The notes under the pieces: model-generated
Told to the model about the DNA's origin: nothing
The model's input: the letters and a program-made list of their open reading frames with translations, nothing else
Database searches by the model: none
Assembly: GCA_034421015.1 (NCBI GenBank)
Contig: DAOUKT010000027.1
Coordinates: 1 to 64,000 of the forward strand
Direction of reading: 5' to 3'
Origin: DAOUJW01 sp034421015
GTDB lineage: Bacteria > Chloroflexota > Dehalococcoidia > Lucifugimonadales > UBA2985
DNA length: 64,000 nucleotides
Program-made: the position numbers and the translations under genes
Part shown: one piece after another, positions 42,398-50,778 of the stretch
How the letters are laid out: every line of letters begins with the position of its first letter
How positions within the stretch are numbered: the first letter of the stretch is position 1

Positions 42398-42781
42398 TTA
42401 CCTCCTGGTTCCGGCCCGGCGGCGACCGGCCACGGTCTTCCTTGTGCCGCGCTTGGTCCTGGCGTTTGTGCGGGTGCGCTGACCTCGCACGGGCAGGTTG
42501 CGCCGATGCCGCAGGCCGCGGTAGGCCCCGATGTCTATGAGCCGCCGGATGTTGCCGTTGACCTCCCGGCGCAGGTCGCCCTCGACCTTGTACTCCCTGT
42601 CGATGACCTCCCGGATGCGGGTCAACTCCTCCTCGCTCATATCCTGGATACGCGGGTTGCCGTCGACCGCCGCCTTGATTGCAATCTCCTGGGCGATCAC
42701 GGGCCCGATGCCGTAGATCCGGCGGAGCGAGTAGTCCAATCGCTTGCTGTCCGGTATGTCTATTCCAGCGACCCTAGCCAT
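42398..42781 (-). CDS. rpsM: 30S ribosomal protein S13
   Basis: 127 aa. Begins MARVAGIDIPDSKRLDYSLRRIYGIG; helix-two-turn-helix and the basic tail RGQRTRTNARTKRGTRKTV, which contacts P-site tRNA, are typical. It is 21 bases after rpmJ. Confidence 0.97.
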   Translation of the reverse strand: MARVAGIDIPDSKRLDYSLRRIYGIGPVIAQEIAIKAAVDGNPRIQDMSEEELTRIREVIDREYKVEGDLRREVNGNIRRLIDIGAYRGLRHRRNLPVRGQRTRTNARTKRGTRKTVAGRRRAGTRR

Positions 42782-42802
42782 GCGCTTCTCCTGTGCTCTG
42801 CA

Positions 42803-42916
42803 CTAACCCTGCCTCTGCCGGTGTTTCGCGGTTTCGCAGATAACCCGCACCACTCCGTGCCTGCGGATCACCTTGCACTTTTCACATCTCGGTTTGACCG
42901 AGGCCCTCACCTTCAT
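42803..42916 (-). CDS. rpmJ: 50S ribosomal protein L36 (zinc type)
   Basis: 37 aa read directly from the minus strand: MKVRASVKPRCEKCKVIRRH, then GVVRVICETAKHRQRQG and a TAG stop at 42803. The Cys-Cys-Cys-His set (C11, C14, C27, H32) is the zinc-binding form. It lies in its expected place between infA and rpsM. Confidence 0.95.
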   Translation of the reverse strand: MKVRASVKPRCEKCKVIRRHGVVRVICETAKHRQRQG

Positions 42917-42926
42917 GACACCTCCA

Positions 42927-43145
42927 TCACTTGAACCGGTAGGTTATGCGACCCCGGGTCAAGTCGTACGGGGAAAGCTCTACCAGGACCCTGTCTCCGG
43001 GCAGCACCCGTATGAAGTGCACCCTGATCCTGCCCGAAGCGTGGGCCAGCACCTGGTGGCCGTTGGCCAGGTCCACGCGGAACATGGCGTTAGGCAGGGC
43101 CTCCGCCACGGTTCCTTCAACCTCCAAGCCCGGCTTCTTGGGCAT
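42927..43145 (-). CDS. infA: Translation initiation factor IF-1
   Basis: 72-aa S1-like OB-fold factor binding the 30S A site. EGTVAEALPNAMFRVDLANGH, VLAHASGRIRVHFIRVLPGD and the end YDLTRGRITYRFK are classic. Starts 35 bases after map and is followed by rpmJ after 10 bases. Confidence 0.97.
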   Translation of the reverse strand: MPKKPGLEVEGTVAEALPNAMFRVDLANGHQVLAHASGRIRVHFIRVLPGDRVLVELSPYDLTRGRITYRFK

Positions 43146-43180
43146 ATTTCAAGCGCTCCCTTTCAAAAGACTAACTTCCA

Positions 43181-43972
43181 TTATAACCTAGTTAGCACCT
43201 CAGCATCACCATCTGTGACTGCCAGAGTGTCCTCGAAGTGCGCGGACAGGCTGCCGTCCGCGGTCACCACCGTCCAGTTGTCGTCCAGGACCCGGGTCTG
43301 CCAGCCGCCGATGTTAACCATTGGCTCAATCGCAATTACCAGACCTTTCCTGAGCATGAGGCCGGCCCCGGGCGGGCCGTAGTTGGGAATCTGCGGCTCT
43401 TCGTGAAGCGCCTTGCCGATTCCGTGCCCCACGTACTCCCTCACCACGGAGTATCCCATACCCTCGACGTACGACTGAACGGCCCAGGAGATGTCTCCCA
43501 CGCGGGAGCCGTGCCGGGCCGCCGCGATTCCTCTCTCAAGGGCCTCCCTGGTCACGTCCATCAGAGCCGTCACCTCCGGCGAGACGTCCCCAACGCCGAT
43601 TGTAAATGCAGTGTCGCTGTAGAACCCCTCCACTATGGCGCCAACGTCCATGCTCACCATGTCTCCGTCCTGAATGACGCGGTCTCCCGGTATGCCGTGG
43701 ACAATCTCCTCATTGACGGAGATGCAGACGGTGGCGGGAAAGCCCATGTAGCCCTTGAAGGCGGGCACGGAGCCAAGCCGCCTGATCTCCGCCTCGGCTA
43801 TTTCGTCCAGGTCTCTCGTTGTAATGCCGGGGCGGATGGCTTCTCTCATCGCGGCCTTGGCGCGCCCGACCACGTGACCGGCCTGGCGCATAAATTCAAT
43901 CTCCCTGGGAGACTTGAGCGTTATGCCCCGCTGCCTGACCGCAACGCCGGAAAACATTTCGTCTCTATCCAT
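43181..43972 (-). CDS. map: Methionine aminopeptidase, type I
   Basis: 263-aa metalloenzyme removing the initiator methionine. Ligands can be placed: two Asp in SMDVGAIVEGFYSDTAFT, His in EYVGHGIGKALHEEP, Glu in IEPMVNIGG and Glu in AHFEDTLAV. It follows adk by 9 bases. The first ~15 residues (MDRDEMFSGVAVRQRG) extend slightly beyond the usual start; an internal start cannot be excluded. Confidence 0.95.
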   Translation of the reverse strand: MDRDEMFSGVAVRQRGITLKSPREIEFMRQAGHVVGRAKAAMREAIRPGITTRDLDEIAEAEIRRLGSVPAFKGYMGFPATVCISVNEEIVHGIPGDRVIQDGDMVSMDVGAIVEGFYSDTAFTIGVGDVSPEVTALMDVTREALERGIAAARHGSRVGDISWAVQSYVEGMGYSVVREYVGHGIGKALHEEPQIPNYGPPGAGLMLRKGLVIAIEPMVNIGGWQTRVLDDNWTVVTADGSLSAHFEDTLAVTDGDAEVLTRL

Positions 43973-43981
43973 AGCTTCTTC

Positions 43982-44623
43982 CTAAGACACCAGCGAGAGC
44001 AGGACTTGCCTCACACCGTCTATGCTTCCCTCGCCGTCAACCTCCACGAGGTTGCCCTTCTCCCTGTAGTATTGGATCAGCGGAGCGGTCTGATCCCCGT
44101 ACACCTGAATCCTCCTGAACACCGCCTCCGAGGTGTCGTCCTCGCGCTGGTAGAGCTCGCCGTCGCATTCGTCGCACTCGCCCTCCTTCTTGGGAGGGGA
44201 GTTCACCATGTGGAACGGCTTCTGGCACTTGCGGCAGATGAGCCTGCCTCCCAGCCGCTTCAGCAGTTCATCCTCGGACACCTTGATGTTCACCGCCTTG
44301 TCGATGCTCTGCGACTTCTTGCCCAGCGCCTCGTCCAGGGCCCTGGCCTGATCCATAGTCCGCGGGAAGCCGTCCAGGACGTACCCGGACTCGGCGTCCG
44401 GGGCATCGATCCTGTCCTCAATCATCCCTATGATCACGTTGTCGGGGACAAGCAGGCCCTGCTGCATGTAGGACCGGGCCATGCTCCCAAGCTCGGTGCC
44501 CCTGTCCTGGTGATCCCGGAGGAGGTCACCCGATGAGATGTGGATCCCGCCTATCGCTTCGGACATGGCCTTTGCCTGAGTGCCTTTTCCCGCGCCGGGT
44601 GGTCCCAGCAGGACGATACGCAA
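43982..44623 (-). CDS. adk: Adenylate kinase (zinc-lid form)
   Basis: 213 aa; converts ATP and AMP to two ADP. P-loop GPPGAGKGTQAKAM, NMP-binding region SSGDLLRDHQDRGT, DGFPRTMDQARAL, and a LID with four cysteines (CRKC and CDEC), the zinc-stabilised type. It starts 9 bases after secY, the usual secY-adk-map order. Confidence 0.96.
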   Translation of the reverse strand: MRIVLLGPPGAGKGTQAKAMSEAIGGIHISSGDLLRDHQDRGTELGSMARSYMQQGLLVPDNVIIGMIEDRIDAPDAESGYVLDGFPRTMDQARALDEALGKKSQSIDKAVNIKVSEDELLKRLGGRLICRKCQKPFHMVNSPPKKEGECDECDGELYQREDDTSEAVFRRIQVYGDQTAPLIQYYREKGNLVEVDGEGSIDGVRQVLLSLVS

Positions 44624-44632
44624 GTCTGCCTC

Positions 44633-45976
44633 CTATCGAATAAATCCTTCGTAGTTTCTCATGAGCAGCTGCGCCTCAAGCTGGCGCATGGTGTCCAGCG
44701 CCACGCCCACCATGATGAGCAGGCTGATGGACGGAAGCTGAAGAGCGCGGATGTCGGTGACTACGGTTGCTATGTATGGGATGACCGCCACCAGACCCAG
44801 GAAAAGCGCGCCTCCCCACGTTACCCGCACGATGATTCTGTTAAGGTACTCCTCCGTTGAGTGGCCCGGTCTGATGCCCGGGATGAACCCCCCGTTCCGC
44901 TGCAGGCTCTCTGCCAGGTTCTGCTGCCTGAACACGATGAGAGCGTAGAAGAACGTGAAGGCCACCACCAGTATGAAGCTGAAGAAGTAGTAGAAGAACT
45001 TGGTGGGGTCAAACAGGTTCTGCACAAAGAGGGCCGCCCTGCTCATGAAAGACGTGCTCGCGGGGTCGATGAAGTAGCTGGCCACAACTCCCGGGAAGAT
45101 CATGATGGAGAACGCGAAGATGAGGGGAATCATGCCCGCGGAGTTCACCTTGATGGGCAGGTGCGTAGAGCCGCCCTGTCGGTACATTCGCCCGCCGCGG
45201 AAGATCGCCCGGCCGTACTGCACGGGAATGCGGCGCTCGGCCTCGCTGAACATCACAATCAGGAACACCATTGCCACGCCGATGATTATCAGCACCGCCA
45301 GCCCGAAGACGTTGTCCCTCTCCAGGAATCCCTGGCCCACCATCTGCGGGAAGGTTGCCACGATACCCGCGAAGATGATGATGGAGATGCCGTTGCCGAT
45401 GCCCTTCTCCGTAATCAACTCTCCTATCCAGACCAGGAACACCGAGCCCGCCACCAGTGAAAGTATGATGGCTATGGTGGGCAGCAGGTCGCCGCCGGTC
45501 GTCCCCACACCACTGATGGCTCCGCCTCTCTGGAGGAGTGTCAGCTGCCCGAACCCCTGAAGCGCCGCTATGGGCACCATCAGGTAATGGGTAATCTGGT
45601 TGATCTTCTGGCGGCCCGCCTCGCCCTCGCGGCTCAACTCCTTGAGCTGCGGGAACACGGGCACCATGAGCTGCATAATGATGGACGACGTGATGTACGG
45701 GAAAACGCCCAGGGATACAACGCTCAGACTGCGGAGCGCGCCGCCGCTGAACACGTCCAGGAACCCGAACAGGTCGTTGTTGCGGAAGAAGTCCGCCAGG
45801 GCCTCTCTCTCAACGCCGGGCACAGGGACCTGGGCCAGGAAGCGGAATATCAGCAACATCGCAAACACGAAGAGCAGCCGGGCCCTCAGGTCCGGCACCT
45901 TCATCGCGTCGACTACGGCCTGCAGCAGCCTGGGGGTGGACCCCTCAGACCTGGCAGCCTGGGTCTGCCGAATCAT
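44633..45976 (-). CDS. secY: Protein translocase subunit SecY
   Basis: 447-aa channel of the Sec translocon with ten predicted membrane helices. Conserved signatures: GVFPYITSSIIMQLMVPVFPQLKEL around helix 2, NGISIIIFAGIVATFP, the cytosolic loop GGSTHLPIKVNSAGMIPLIFA, and GFIPGIRPGHSTEEYL. Begins 1 base after rplO. Confidence 0.97.
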   Translation of the reverse strand: MIRQTQAARSEGSTPRLLQAVVDAMKVPDLRARLLFVFAMLLIFRFLAQVPVPGVEREALADFFRNNDLFGFLDVFSGGALRSLSVVSLGVFPYITSSIIMQLMVPVFPQLKELSREGEAGRQKINQITHYLMVPIAALQGFGQLTLLQRGGAISGVGTTGGDLLPTIAIILSLVAGSVFLVWIGELITEKGIGNGISIIIFAGIVATFPQMVGQGFLERDNVFGLAVLIIIGVAMVFLIVMFSEAERRIPVQYGRAIFRGGRMYRQGGSTHLPIKVNSAGMIPLIFAFSIMIFPGVVASYFIDPASTSFMSRAALFVQNLFDPTKFFYYFFSFILVVAFTFFYALIVFRQQNLAESLQRNGGFIPGIRPGHSTEEYLNRIIVRVTWGGALFLGLVAVIPYIATVVTDIRALQLPSISLLIMVGVALDTMRQLEAQLLMRNYEGFIR

Positions 45977-45977
45977 G

Positions 45978-46424
45978 CTATATCTCCACCGCCTGCCCGC
46001 CGGCCGCCACCAGCTTTCGCCTGGCTTCGTCGGAGAACTTGTGGGCTAGCACAGTGACAGCCCTGTCTATCTCGCCGCGGCCAAGCACCTTCACCGGAAG
46101 GCTCAGTCCCCTGATGAGCCGGGCCTGCTTCATCAGCTCCGGCGTAACGTCGGTCTCATCCGGCAGCTTGGCGACAATTGAGTCCAGATTGACTATCGAG
46201 TATTCCTTCTTGAAGATGTTGGTGAATCCCCGCTGGGACGGCAGCCGCCGGATGACGGGAAGCTGGCCGCCTTCAAAGCCGCGTCTCACCCCACCGCCGG
46301 CCCTGGCCTTCTGGCCCTTCATGCCGCGTCCCGCGTACGTGCCGTTCCCGCTGCCGTTGCCCCGGCCAACGCGCTTGCGCTGGCGTCGCGCCCCGGCGGG
46401 AGCCTTCAGTTCGTCGAGTCTCAT
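45978..46424 (-). CDS. rplO: 50S ribosomal protein L15
   Basis: 148 aa. The Gly/Arg-rich N-terminus (RQRKRVGRGNGSGNGTYAGRGMKGQKAR) and RRLPSQRGFTNIF are standard, with the C-terminal domain at ~80-148. Overlaps rpmD by 4 bases at its start. Confidence 0.96.
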   Translation of the reverse strand: MRLDELKAPAGARRQRKRVGRGNGSGNGTYAGRGMKGQKARAGGGVRRGFEGGQLPVIRRLPSQRGFTNIFKKEYSIVNLDSIVAKLPDETDVTPELMKQARLIRGLSLPVKVLGRGEIDRAVTVLAHKFSDEARRKLVAAGGQAVEI

Positions 46425-46606
46425 TCCTCTCCTCGCCTGACCTCAACCAGGTGACGGACCTTGTGGACCATGCCCATTATGGAAGGACTGTCCTCATGCT
46501 CCACCTCATGATTGAGGCGCCTAAGCCCAAGGGCCCGGATGACGCGGGCCTGATCCCTGGGATACCCTATGGCGCTCTTTTTCCACTGAATACGTATCTT
46601 AGCCAA
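46421..46606 (-). CDS. rpmD: 50S ribosomal protein L30
   Basis: 61 aa, the bacterial short form: IRIQWKKSAIGYPRDQARVI and LRRLNHEVEHEDSPSIMGMVHKVRHLVEV. It starts 63 bases after rpsE, the widest gap within the spc part apart from rpsD-rpsK. Confidence 0.95.
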   Translation of the reverse strand: MAKIRIQWKKSAIGYPRDQARVIRALGLRRLNHEVEHEDSPSIMGMVHKVRHLVEVRRGEE

Positions 46607-46669
46607 GATGCCCTCTTGCGATCTGCTGATTGATTTCCGGGTCCGCCGACAGCCGGGCCGCGCCTGCGA

Positions 46670-47194
46670 CTACGCCGGCTCCCTGCTGACGCTGATGCCC
46701 TTCCTCTTTGCCACCTCTTCGGCCGGGTCCTTGAGCTGCGACAGGCCCGAAAGAGTGGCCCTCACCACGTTGATGGGGTTGCCGCTTCCCAGCGACTTGG
46801 TGAGAATGTCGCGGATTCCCGCCAGCTCCACCACCGCCCGAACAGCCCCTCCGGCGATCACGCCCGTGCCCGATGGAGCGGGCTTCAGCAGCACTGTGGA
46901 CGCACAGTGATTGGCCAGCACCTCGTGGGGTATGGTGGTGTCCTTTAACGACACCGTGATCAGGTTCTTCTTGGCGATTGCAGTGCCCTTGCGCACTGCG
47001 TCCGGCACTGCGTCGGCCTTCCCAAGGCCAATGCCAACCTGGCCCGCGCCGTCGCCGACAACAACCATCACGCTGAAGCCCCGCCGTCTGCCGCCCTTGA
47101 CCACCTTGGTCACCCGGCGTATCTTGACAACCCTCTCGCTAAGCTGGGCATCGCCCTGCTCGTCCCTGTCTCTCTGCTCAAAACCTGAGACCAT
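46670..47194 (-). CDS. rpsE: 30S ribosomal protein S5
   Basis: 174 aa. The double-stranded RNA-binding part reads LSERVVKIRRVTKVVKGGRRRGFSVMVVVGD and the second domain GTGVIAGGAVRAVVELAGIRDILTKSLGSGN. Its ATG overlaps the rplR stop by one base (TGATG). Confidence 0.96.
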   Translation of the reverse strand: MVSGFEQRDRDEQGDAQLSERVVKIRRVTKVVKGGRRRGFSVMVVVGDGAGQVGIGLGKADAVPDAVRKGTAIAKKNLITVSLKDTTIPHEVLANHCASTVLLKPAPSGTGVIAGGAVRAVVELAGIRDILTKSLGSGNPINVVRATLSGLSQLKDPAEEVAKRKGISVSREPA

Positions 47195-47559
47195 CAGAAC
47201 TCCAGCCCTCCCTCTCTGGCCGCCTCGGCCAGCGCCTTAACCCGTCCGTGATACTTGAATCCGCCTGCATCGAAGACAACGCGGCTGATTCCGCTCTCCC
47301 TGGCCCGCCGCGCAACCAGCGCTCCGACCTCGCCGGAGACTTTGCCCTTGCTCCCGCCCCCGTTGGACTTGACCTCCGGGTCCAGGCTGGAGGCTGCAAC
47401 CAGGGTATGGCCGAGGTCGTCGTCAATGATCTGGGCGTAGATGTGGTTCAGACTGCGGAACAGGGCCAGCCTGGGCCGGTGGGACGTGCCGTGGATCCGC
47501 TGCCGCACCCGCTTGTGGCGGACGAGCCGCATGTGCCTCGTGCTCCTGGTTTCGGCCAT
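47194..47559 (-). CDS. rplR: 50S ribosomal protein L18
   Basis: 121 aa; binds 5S rRNA. RLVRHKRVRQRIHGTSHRPRLALFRSLNHIYAQIIDD and GFKYHGRVKALAEAAREGGLEF are typical. Two bases separate it from rplF. Confidence 0.96.
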   Translation of the reverse strand: MAETRSTRHMRLVRHKRVRQRIHGTSHRPRLALFRSLNHIYAQIIDDDLGHTLVAASSLDPEVKSNGGGSKGKVSGEVGALVARRARESGISRVVFDAGGFKYHGRVKALAEAAREGGLEF

Positions 47560-47561
47560 GA

Positions 47562-48107
47562 CTACGCCTTCCTCCCTGCCGCCTTGCCGGGCTTGACGCG
47601 CACCCTCTCTCCAGCGTACCTGATGCCCTTGCCGGTGTAGGCGTTGGGCTTTCTCACCCGCCTTATCTGGGCCGCCATCTCGCCCACAACCTGCTTGTCT
47701 ATTCCCTCCACGTGGACGCGGTTGTTGCCTTCCACCGTGAGGGTCAGGCCGGGCAGCGGCTCGATCTCAACAGGATGGCTGTAGCCCACCTGCAGTATGA
47801 CGTTGTCCCCGGACTGCTGGACGCGGTACCCTGCGCCCACAAGCTCAAGGGTGCGACGGTATCCGTCACTCACCCCCACGACCATGTTGTACAGCAGGGC
47901 CCTGGTCAGGCCGTGAAACGCCCTGTGCTCCCTGCCGTCGGTCGGTCGGGCCACCTGGAGGACGTCGCCCTCCTGGGTGATGGAGATGTCCGGATTGATG
48001 TCCTGGGTCAGCGAGCCGAGGCTGCCCTTGACTTCAACCGTGCCATCGCCCACTGCGACTTCAACTCCGGCCGGTAGCTGGATTGGCTTATTTCCTACTC
48101 TAGACAT
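47562..48107 (-). CDS. rplF: 50S ribosomal protein L6
   Basis: 181 aa of two similar domains. MSRVGNKPIQLPAGVEV, YRTLELVGAGYRVQ and the end KPNAYTGKGIRYAGERVRVKPGK are diagnostic. Follows rpsH by 3 bases. Confidence 0.97.
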   Translation of the reverse strand: MSRVGNKPIQLPAGVEVAVGDGTVEVKGSLGSLTQDINPDISITQEGDVLQVARPTDGREHRAFHGLTRALLYNMVVGVSDGYRRTLELVGAGYRVQQSGDNVILQVGYSHPVEIEPLPGLTLTVEGNNRVHVEGIDKQVVGEMAAQIRRVRKPNAYTGKGIRYAGERVRVKPGKAAGRKA

Positions 48108-48110
48108 ATC

Positions 48111-48512
48111 TCACCACAGATAACAGATGAATTCCCCGCCAATACCGCGACGGCGGGCTTCGGATCCCGTCATCACTCCCTGGGACGTGGACATGATCGC
48201 CACGCCCAAGCCCCCGTAGATGCGCGGTATGTCATTCTTGCCAAGGTAGATGCGAAGACCCGGCTTGCTCACGCGCTTCAGGCCGGAGATTGCGGACTCC
48301 CTCTTGTTGTCCCGGTACTTCAGGCGAATCCTGAGCGTCCGGCGGGGGCCGCTTCTGAGCACCTCAAAGTCGTCGATGAAGCCCTCGTCCTTCATTATCC
48401 TCGCCAGGGCCACCTTGGCGTTGGACCCCGGCATAAGGACGGCGTCGTGGCGCACCGCGACGGCGTTCCTTATCCTCGTCAACATATCGGCTATTGGGTC
48501 ACTAAAGCTCAT
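48111..48512 (-). CDS. rpsH: 30S ribosomal protein S8
   Basis: 133 aa. DPIADMLTRIRNA near the start and GLGVAIMSTSQGVMTGSEARRRGIGGEFICYLW at the end are the S8 hallmarks. In E. coli S8 represses the spc operon; whether that holds here is unknown. Follows rpsN by 7 bases. Confidence 0.97.
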   Translation of the reverse strand: MSFSDPIADMLTRIRNAVAVRHDAVLMPGSNAKVALARIMKDEGFIDDFEVLRSGPRRTLRIRLKYRDNKRESAISGLKRVSKPGLRIYLGKNDIPRIYGGLGVAIMSTSQGVMTGSEARRRGIGGEFICYLW

Positions 48513-48519
48513 TTTACGG

Positions 48520-48705
48520 CTACCAACTGGCCTTTCGTATGCCTGTAATCTCCCCTCTGAGAGCCAGGGTGCGGAAGCATATCCGGCAGAGCCCGAAGCG
48601 CCTCATGTACGCCCTTGGCCGGCCGCACAGGTTGCACCGGTTGTGATGCCGGACGGCGTACTTCTGGGGCTTCTTCCACTTTGCCAGCTTTGATGTCTTA
48701 GCCAA
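48520..48705 (-). CDS. rpsN: 30S ribosomal protein S14, type Z
   Basis: 61-aa short zinc form with cysteines in RCNLCGRPR and LCRICFRTLA. The short type is typical of Gram-positive-like and thermophilic lineages. Lies in its normal place between rplE and rpsH. Confidence 0.96.
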   Translation of the reverse strand: MAKTSKLAKWKKPQKYAVRHHNRCNLCGRPRAYMRRFGLCRICFRTLALRGEITGIRKASW

Positions 48706-48729
48706 ATGTCCTTACCTCTGAACTCTGAA

Positions 48730-49578
48730 TTAAGCGTTGCCGTCCCTGGTGAAGGGCATCCCCAGAAGCTCCAGCAGGCGCATGGCCTCCCGGTCCGTGG
48801 ACGCCGTGGTAATGAACGAGACCTGAAAGCCGCGAATGCGGTCGATCTGGCCGTAGTCGATCTCCGGGAAGATTATCTGCTCCCGCAGCCCCAGGGAGTA
48901 GTTGCCCCTGCCGTCGAACGCCCTCCGGGACACGCCCCGGAAGTCTCGAATTCGGGGCAGGGCCGCGTTGAACAGCCTGTCCATGAAGTCGTACATGCGG
49001 TGCCCCCTGAGGGTAACCGACGTCCCGATGGCGTCTCCCTGCCTGAGCTTGAATCCGGCAATGGAGCGCCGGGCGCGGGTGGTGACCGGCTTCTGGGCGG
49101 AGATGAGGGACAGGTCCCGGGTGGCGCTCTCCAGGGCGCGGGGGTTCTGCTTGGTCTCCCCAAGACCTATGTTGAGCACAACCTTCTCCACGTGGGGAAT
49201 CTGCATGACGTTCCCGTAGCTGAACTCATCTTTCAGCGTATCCTTGACCCTGGAGCGATACTGCTCCAGAAGCCGCGGCACGCGCTTGACCGCAGGGGCC
49301 GCTTCCTCCTGCGGCTCCTCTTCAGCCTGTTTGCGCCGGCTTGTGCGCCTGGGCCTTGGGGCCTCCGCTGCCGCCCCGTCTGTGGACGCGGCGCCGTCAG
49401 CCGCCGCAGCCGAAGCGCGGGTGCGCCTGGCCCTCGCCGGCCTGGCCGGAGGGGCCTCAGCGCTTTCGGCTTCCGCCGCGGGCTCCTGGGACGCCTCGGT
49501 TGACTCCGTAGCCGGAGCCTCCGGGGTTTCCTGGGAGTCCTGGGCCTCGCCTTCCTCTAGTCGATCACTTCCTGGCAT
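48730..49578 (-). CDS. rplE: 50S ribosomal protein L5 with ~100-residue N-terminal extension
   Basis: 282 aa against ~180 usual. From about residue 101 (PRLLEQYRSRVKDTLKDEFSYGN) it is ordinary L5, including HVEKVVLNIGLGE, RRSIAGFKLRQGD and IIFPEIDYGQID. The first ~100 residues are low-complexity: acidic Ala/Glu/Pro, a basic Arg/Ala patch, then acidic again. The ATG at 49578 overlaps rplX by 22 bases; no ATG lies between it and the L5 core, only a GTG at about residue 99 with a poor Shine-Dalgarno. The extension is therefore likely translated, but the start is the least certain in the cluster. Confidence 0.88.
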   Translation of the reverse strand: MPGSDRLEEGEAQDSQETPEAPATESTEASQEPAAEAESAEAPPARPARARRTRASAAAADGAASTDGAAAEAPRPRRTSRRKQAEEEPQEEAAPAVKRVPRLLEQYRSRVKDTLKDEFSYGNVMQIPHVEKVVLNIGLGETKQNPRALESATRDLSLISAQKPVTTRARRSIAGFKLRQGDAIGTSVTLRGHRMYDFMDRLFNAALPRIRDFRGVSRRAFDGRGNYSLGLREQIIFPEIDYGQIDRIRGFQVSFITTASTDREAMRLLELLGMPFTRDGNA

Positions 49579-49868
49579 GTCTTACAAACCCTGACCTTTT
49601 TTCCGTCTTCAAGAAATCTCTGCCCCACGCGCACGGCCTTGTCGCAGTGACCGCAGACCAGCATCACCTTGGACATGTGGAGCGGGGCCTCCATCTGCAC
49701 TATTCCGGCCTGGCGAATGTTGGGTCGGGGGCGAATGTGCCGCGTGACGACATTCAGCCCTTCCACGAAGAGAAGCCCTTCCCTTCGCATCACCCGCTGC
49801 ACCTTGCCTCGCCTGCCCTTGTCCCTGCCGGCGATGACCTGCACGGTGTCCTCCTGCCGTATGCGCAC
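49557..49868 (-). CDS. rplX: 50S ribosomal protein L24 (with zinc ribbon)
   Basis: 103 aa. KOW motif DTVQVIAGRDKGRRGKVQRV, then VTRHIRPR and a C-terminal four-cysteine ribbon (VCGHC and VCKTC). Initiates 50S assembly. Its start overlaps the rplN stop by one base. Confidence 0.96.
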   Translation of the reverse strand: MRIRQEDTVQVIAGRDKGRRGKVQRVMRREGLLFVEGLNVVTRHIRPRPNIRQAGIVQMEAPLHMSKVMLVCGHCDKAVRVGQRFLEDGKKVRVCKTCQEVID

Positions 49869-50236
49869 TATAGCACCTCCGGCGCAAGGGACACGATTCG
49901 CATGAACGCCTTCTCTCTGAGCTCACGGGCAACAGGCCCGAAGATACGGGTGCCGCGCGGGTTGAGGGCTTCCGTCAGGACCACCGCGGCGTTCTCGTCG
50001 AAGCGTATGTAGGAGCCGTCCGGGCGCCGGTGGGGCGCGGCCGTCCTCACGATTACGGCCCTGACCACGTCACCCTTCTTGACCGCCGCCGCCGGAGCCG
50101 CTTCCTTTACGGACGCAACGATGATGTCTCCCAAGCTTGCGTACCGCCTGCGTGTGCCTCCCGGCACGTTTATGCACATGATGACCTTGGCCCCGGAGTT
50201 ATCGGCCACGGTCAGCCTTGAAAACATCTGGATCAT
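49868..50236 (-). CDS. rplN: 50S ribosomal protein L14
   Basis: 122 aa. MIQMFSRLTVADNSGAKVIMCI, RYASLGDIIVASVKEA and ARELREKAFMRIVSLAPEVL are standard. Overlaps rpsQ by 4 bases (ATGA). Confidence 0.97.
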   Translation of the reverse strand: MIQMFSRLTVADNSGAKVIMCINVPGGTRRRYASLGDIIVASVKEAAPAAAVKKGDVVRAVIVRTAAPHRRPDGSYIRFDENAAVVLTEALNPRGTRIFGPVARELREKAFMRIVSLAPEVL

Positions 50237-50571
50237 TCCTCTTCCTCCTCTTCTCCCTCTTCATCGCTCTGTCCCAACTCCTCAGGAGCGAGGGACAACG
50301 CCTCCGCAGTGGTCGGGACCTCGGTCGTGGACAGCACCTGGGTCACACGCCAGCGCTTCGTCTTGGACATGGGCCTGGTCTCCATGATGTTGACCATGTC
50401 CCCAATCTTGCACCTGTTCTCCTCGTCGTGGGCGTGAAACTTGGTCACCCTCTTCACCTGCTTGCGATAGAGAGGATGCGCCTGCCTCCACTCGACGGCC
50501 ACGACCACCGTCTTGTCCATCTTGTCGCTTATGACGCGGCCTACCCGGATCTTTCTTCTCCCCCTGTCCAT
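50233..50571 (-). CDS. rpsQ: 30S ribosomal protein S17 with acidic tail
   Basis: 112 aa. Residues 1-80 are normal S17 OB fold (GRVISDKMDKTVVVAVEWR, KFHAHDEENRCKIGDMVNIMETRPMSKTKRW). The last ~30 residues add a linker and a run of glutamates (DEEGEEEEEE). Immediately follows rpmC. Confidence 0.95.
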   Translation of the reverse strand: MDRGRRKIRVGRVISDKMDKTVVVAVEWRQAHPLYRKQVKRVTKFHAHDEENRCKIGDMVNIMETRPMSKTKRWRVTQVLSTTEVPTTAEALSLAPEELGQSDEEGEEEEEE

Positions 50572-50769
50572 CTATCTCTCCCTCATTCCCCTCTGACGCA
50601 TAACCGTCTTCACGCGGGCGATAGTCTTCTTGACCTTCCTCAACTCGTTGGGGTTGTCCATCTGCCGAGTGCTCAGCCGGAACCGCAGGTTCATCAGCTC
50701 CCTGTAGGAGCTGTCAAGCTCCGAGCTAAGCTGCTCGTCTGAAAGATTTCTTATCTCGATGATGTCCAC
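50572..50769 (-). CDS. rpmC: 50S ribosomal protein L29
   Basis: 65-aa two-helix protein near the exit tunnel: IIEIRNLSDEQLSSELDSSYRELMNLRF and NELRKVKKTIARVKTVMRQR. Begins 9 bases after rplP and abuts rpsQ. Confidence 0.95.
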   Translation of the reverse strand: MDIIEIRNLSDEQLSSELDSSYRELMNLRFRLSTRQMDNPNELRKVKKTIARVKTVMRQRGMRER

Positions 50770-50778
50770 GGCGTTCCT

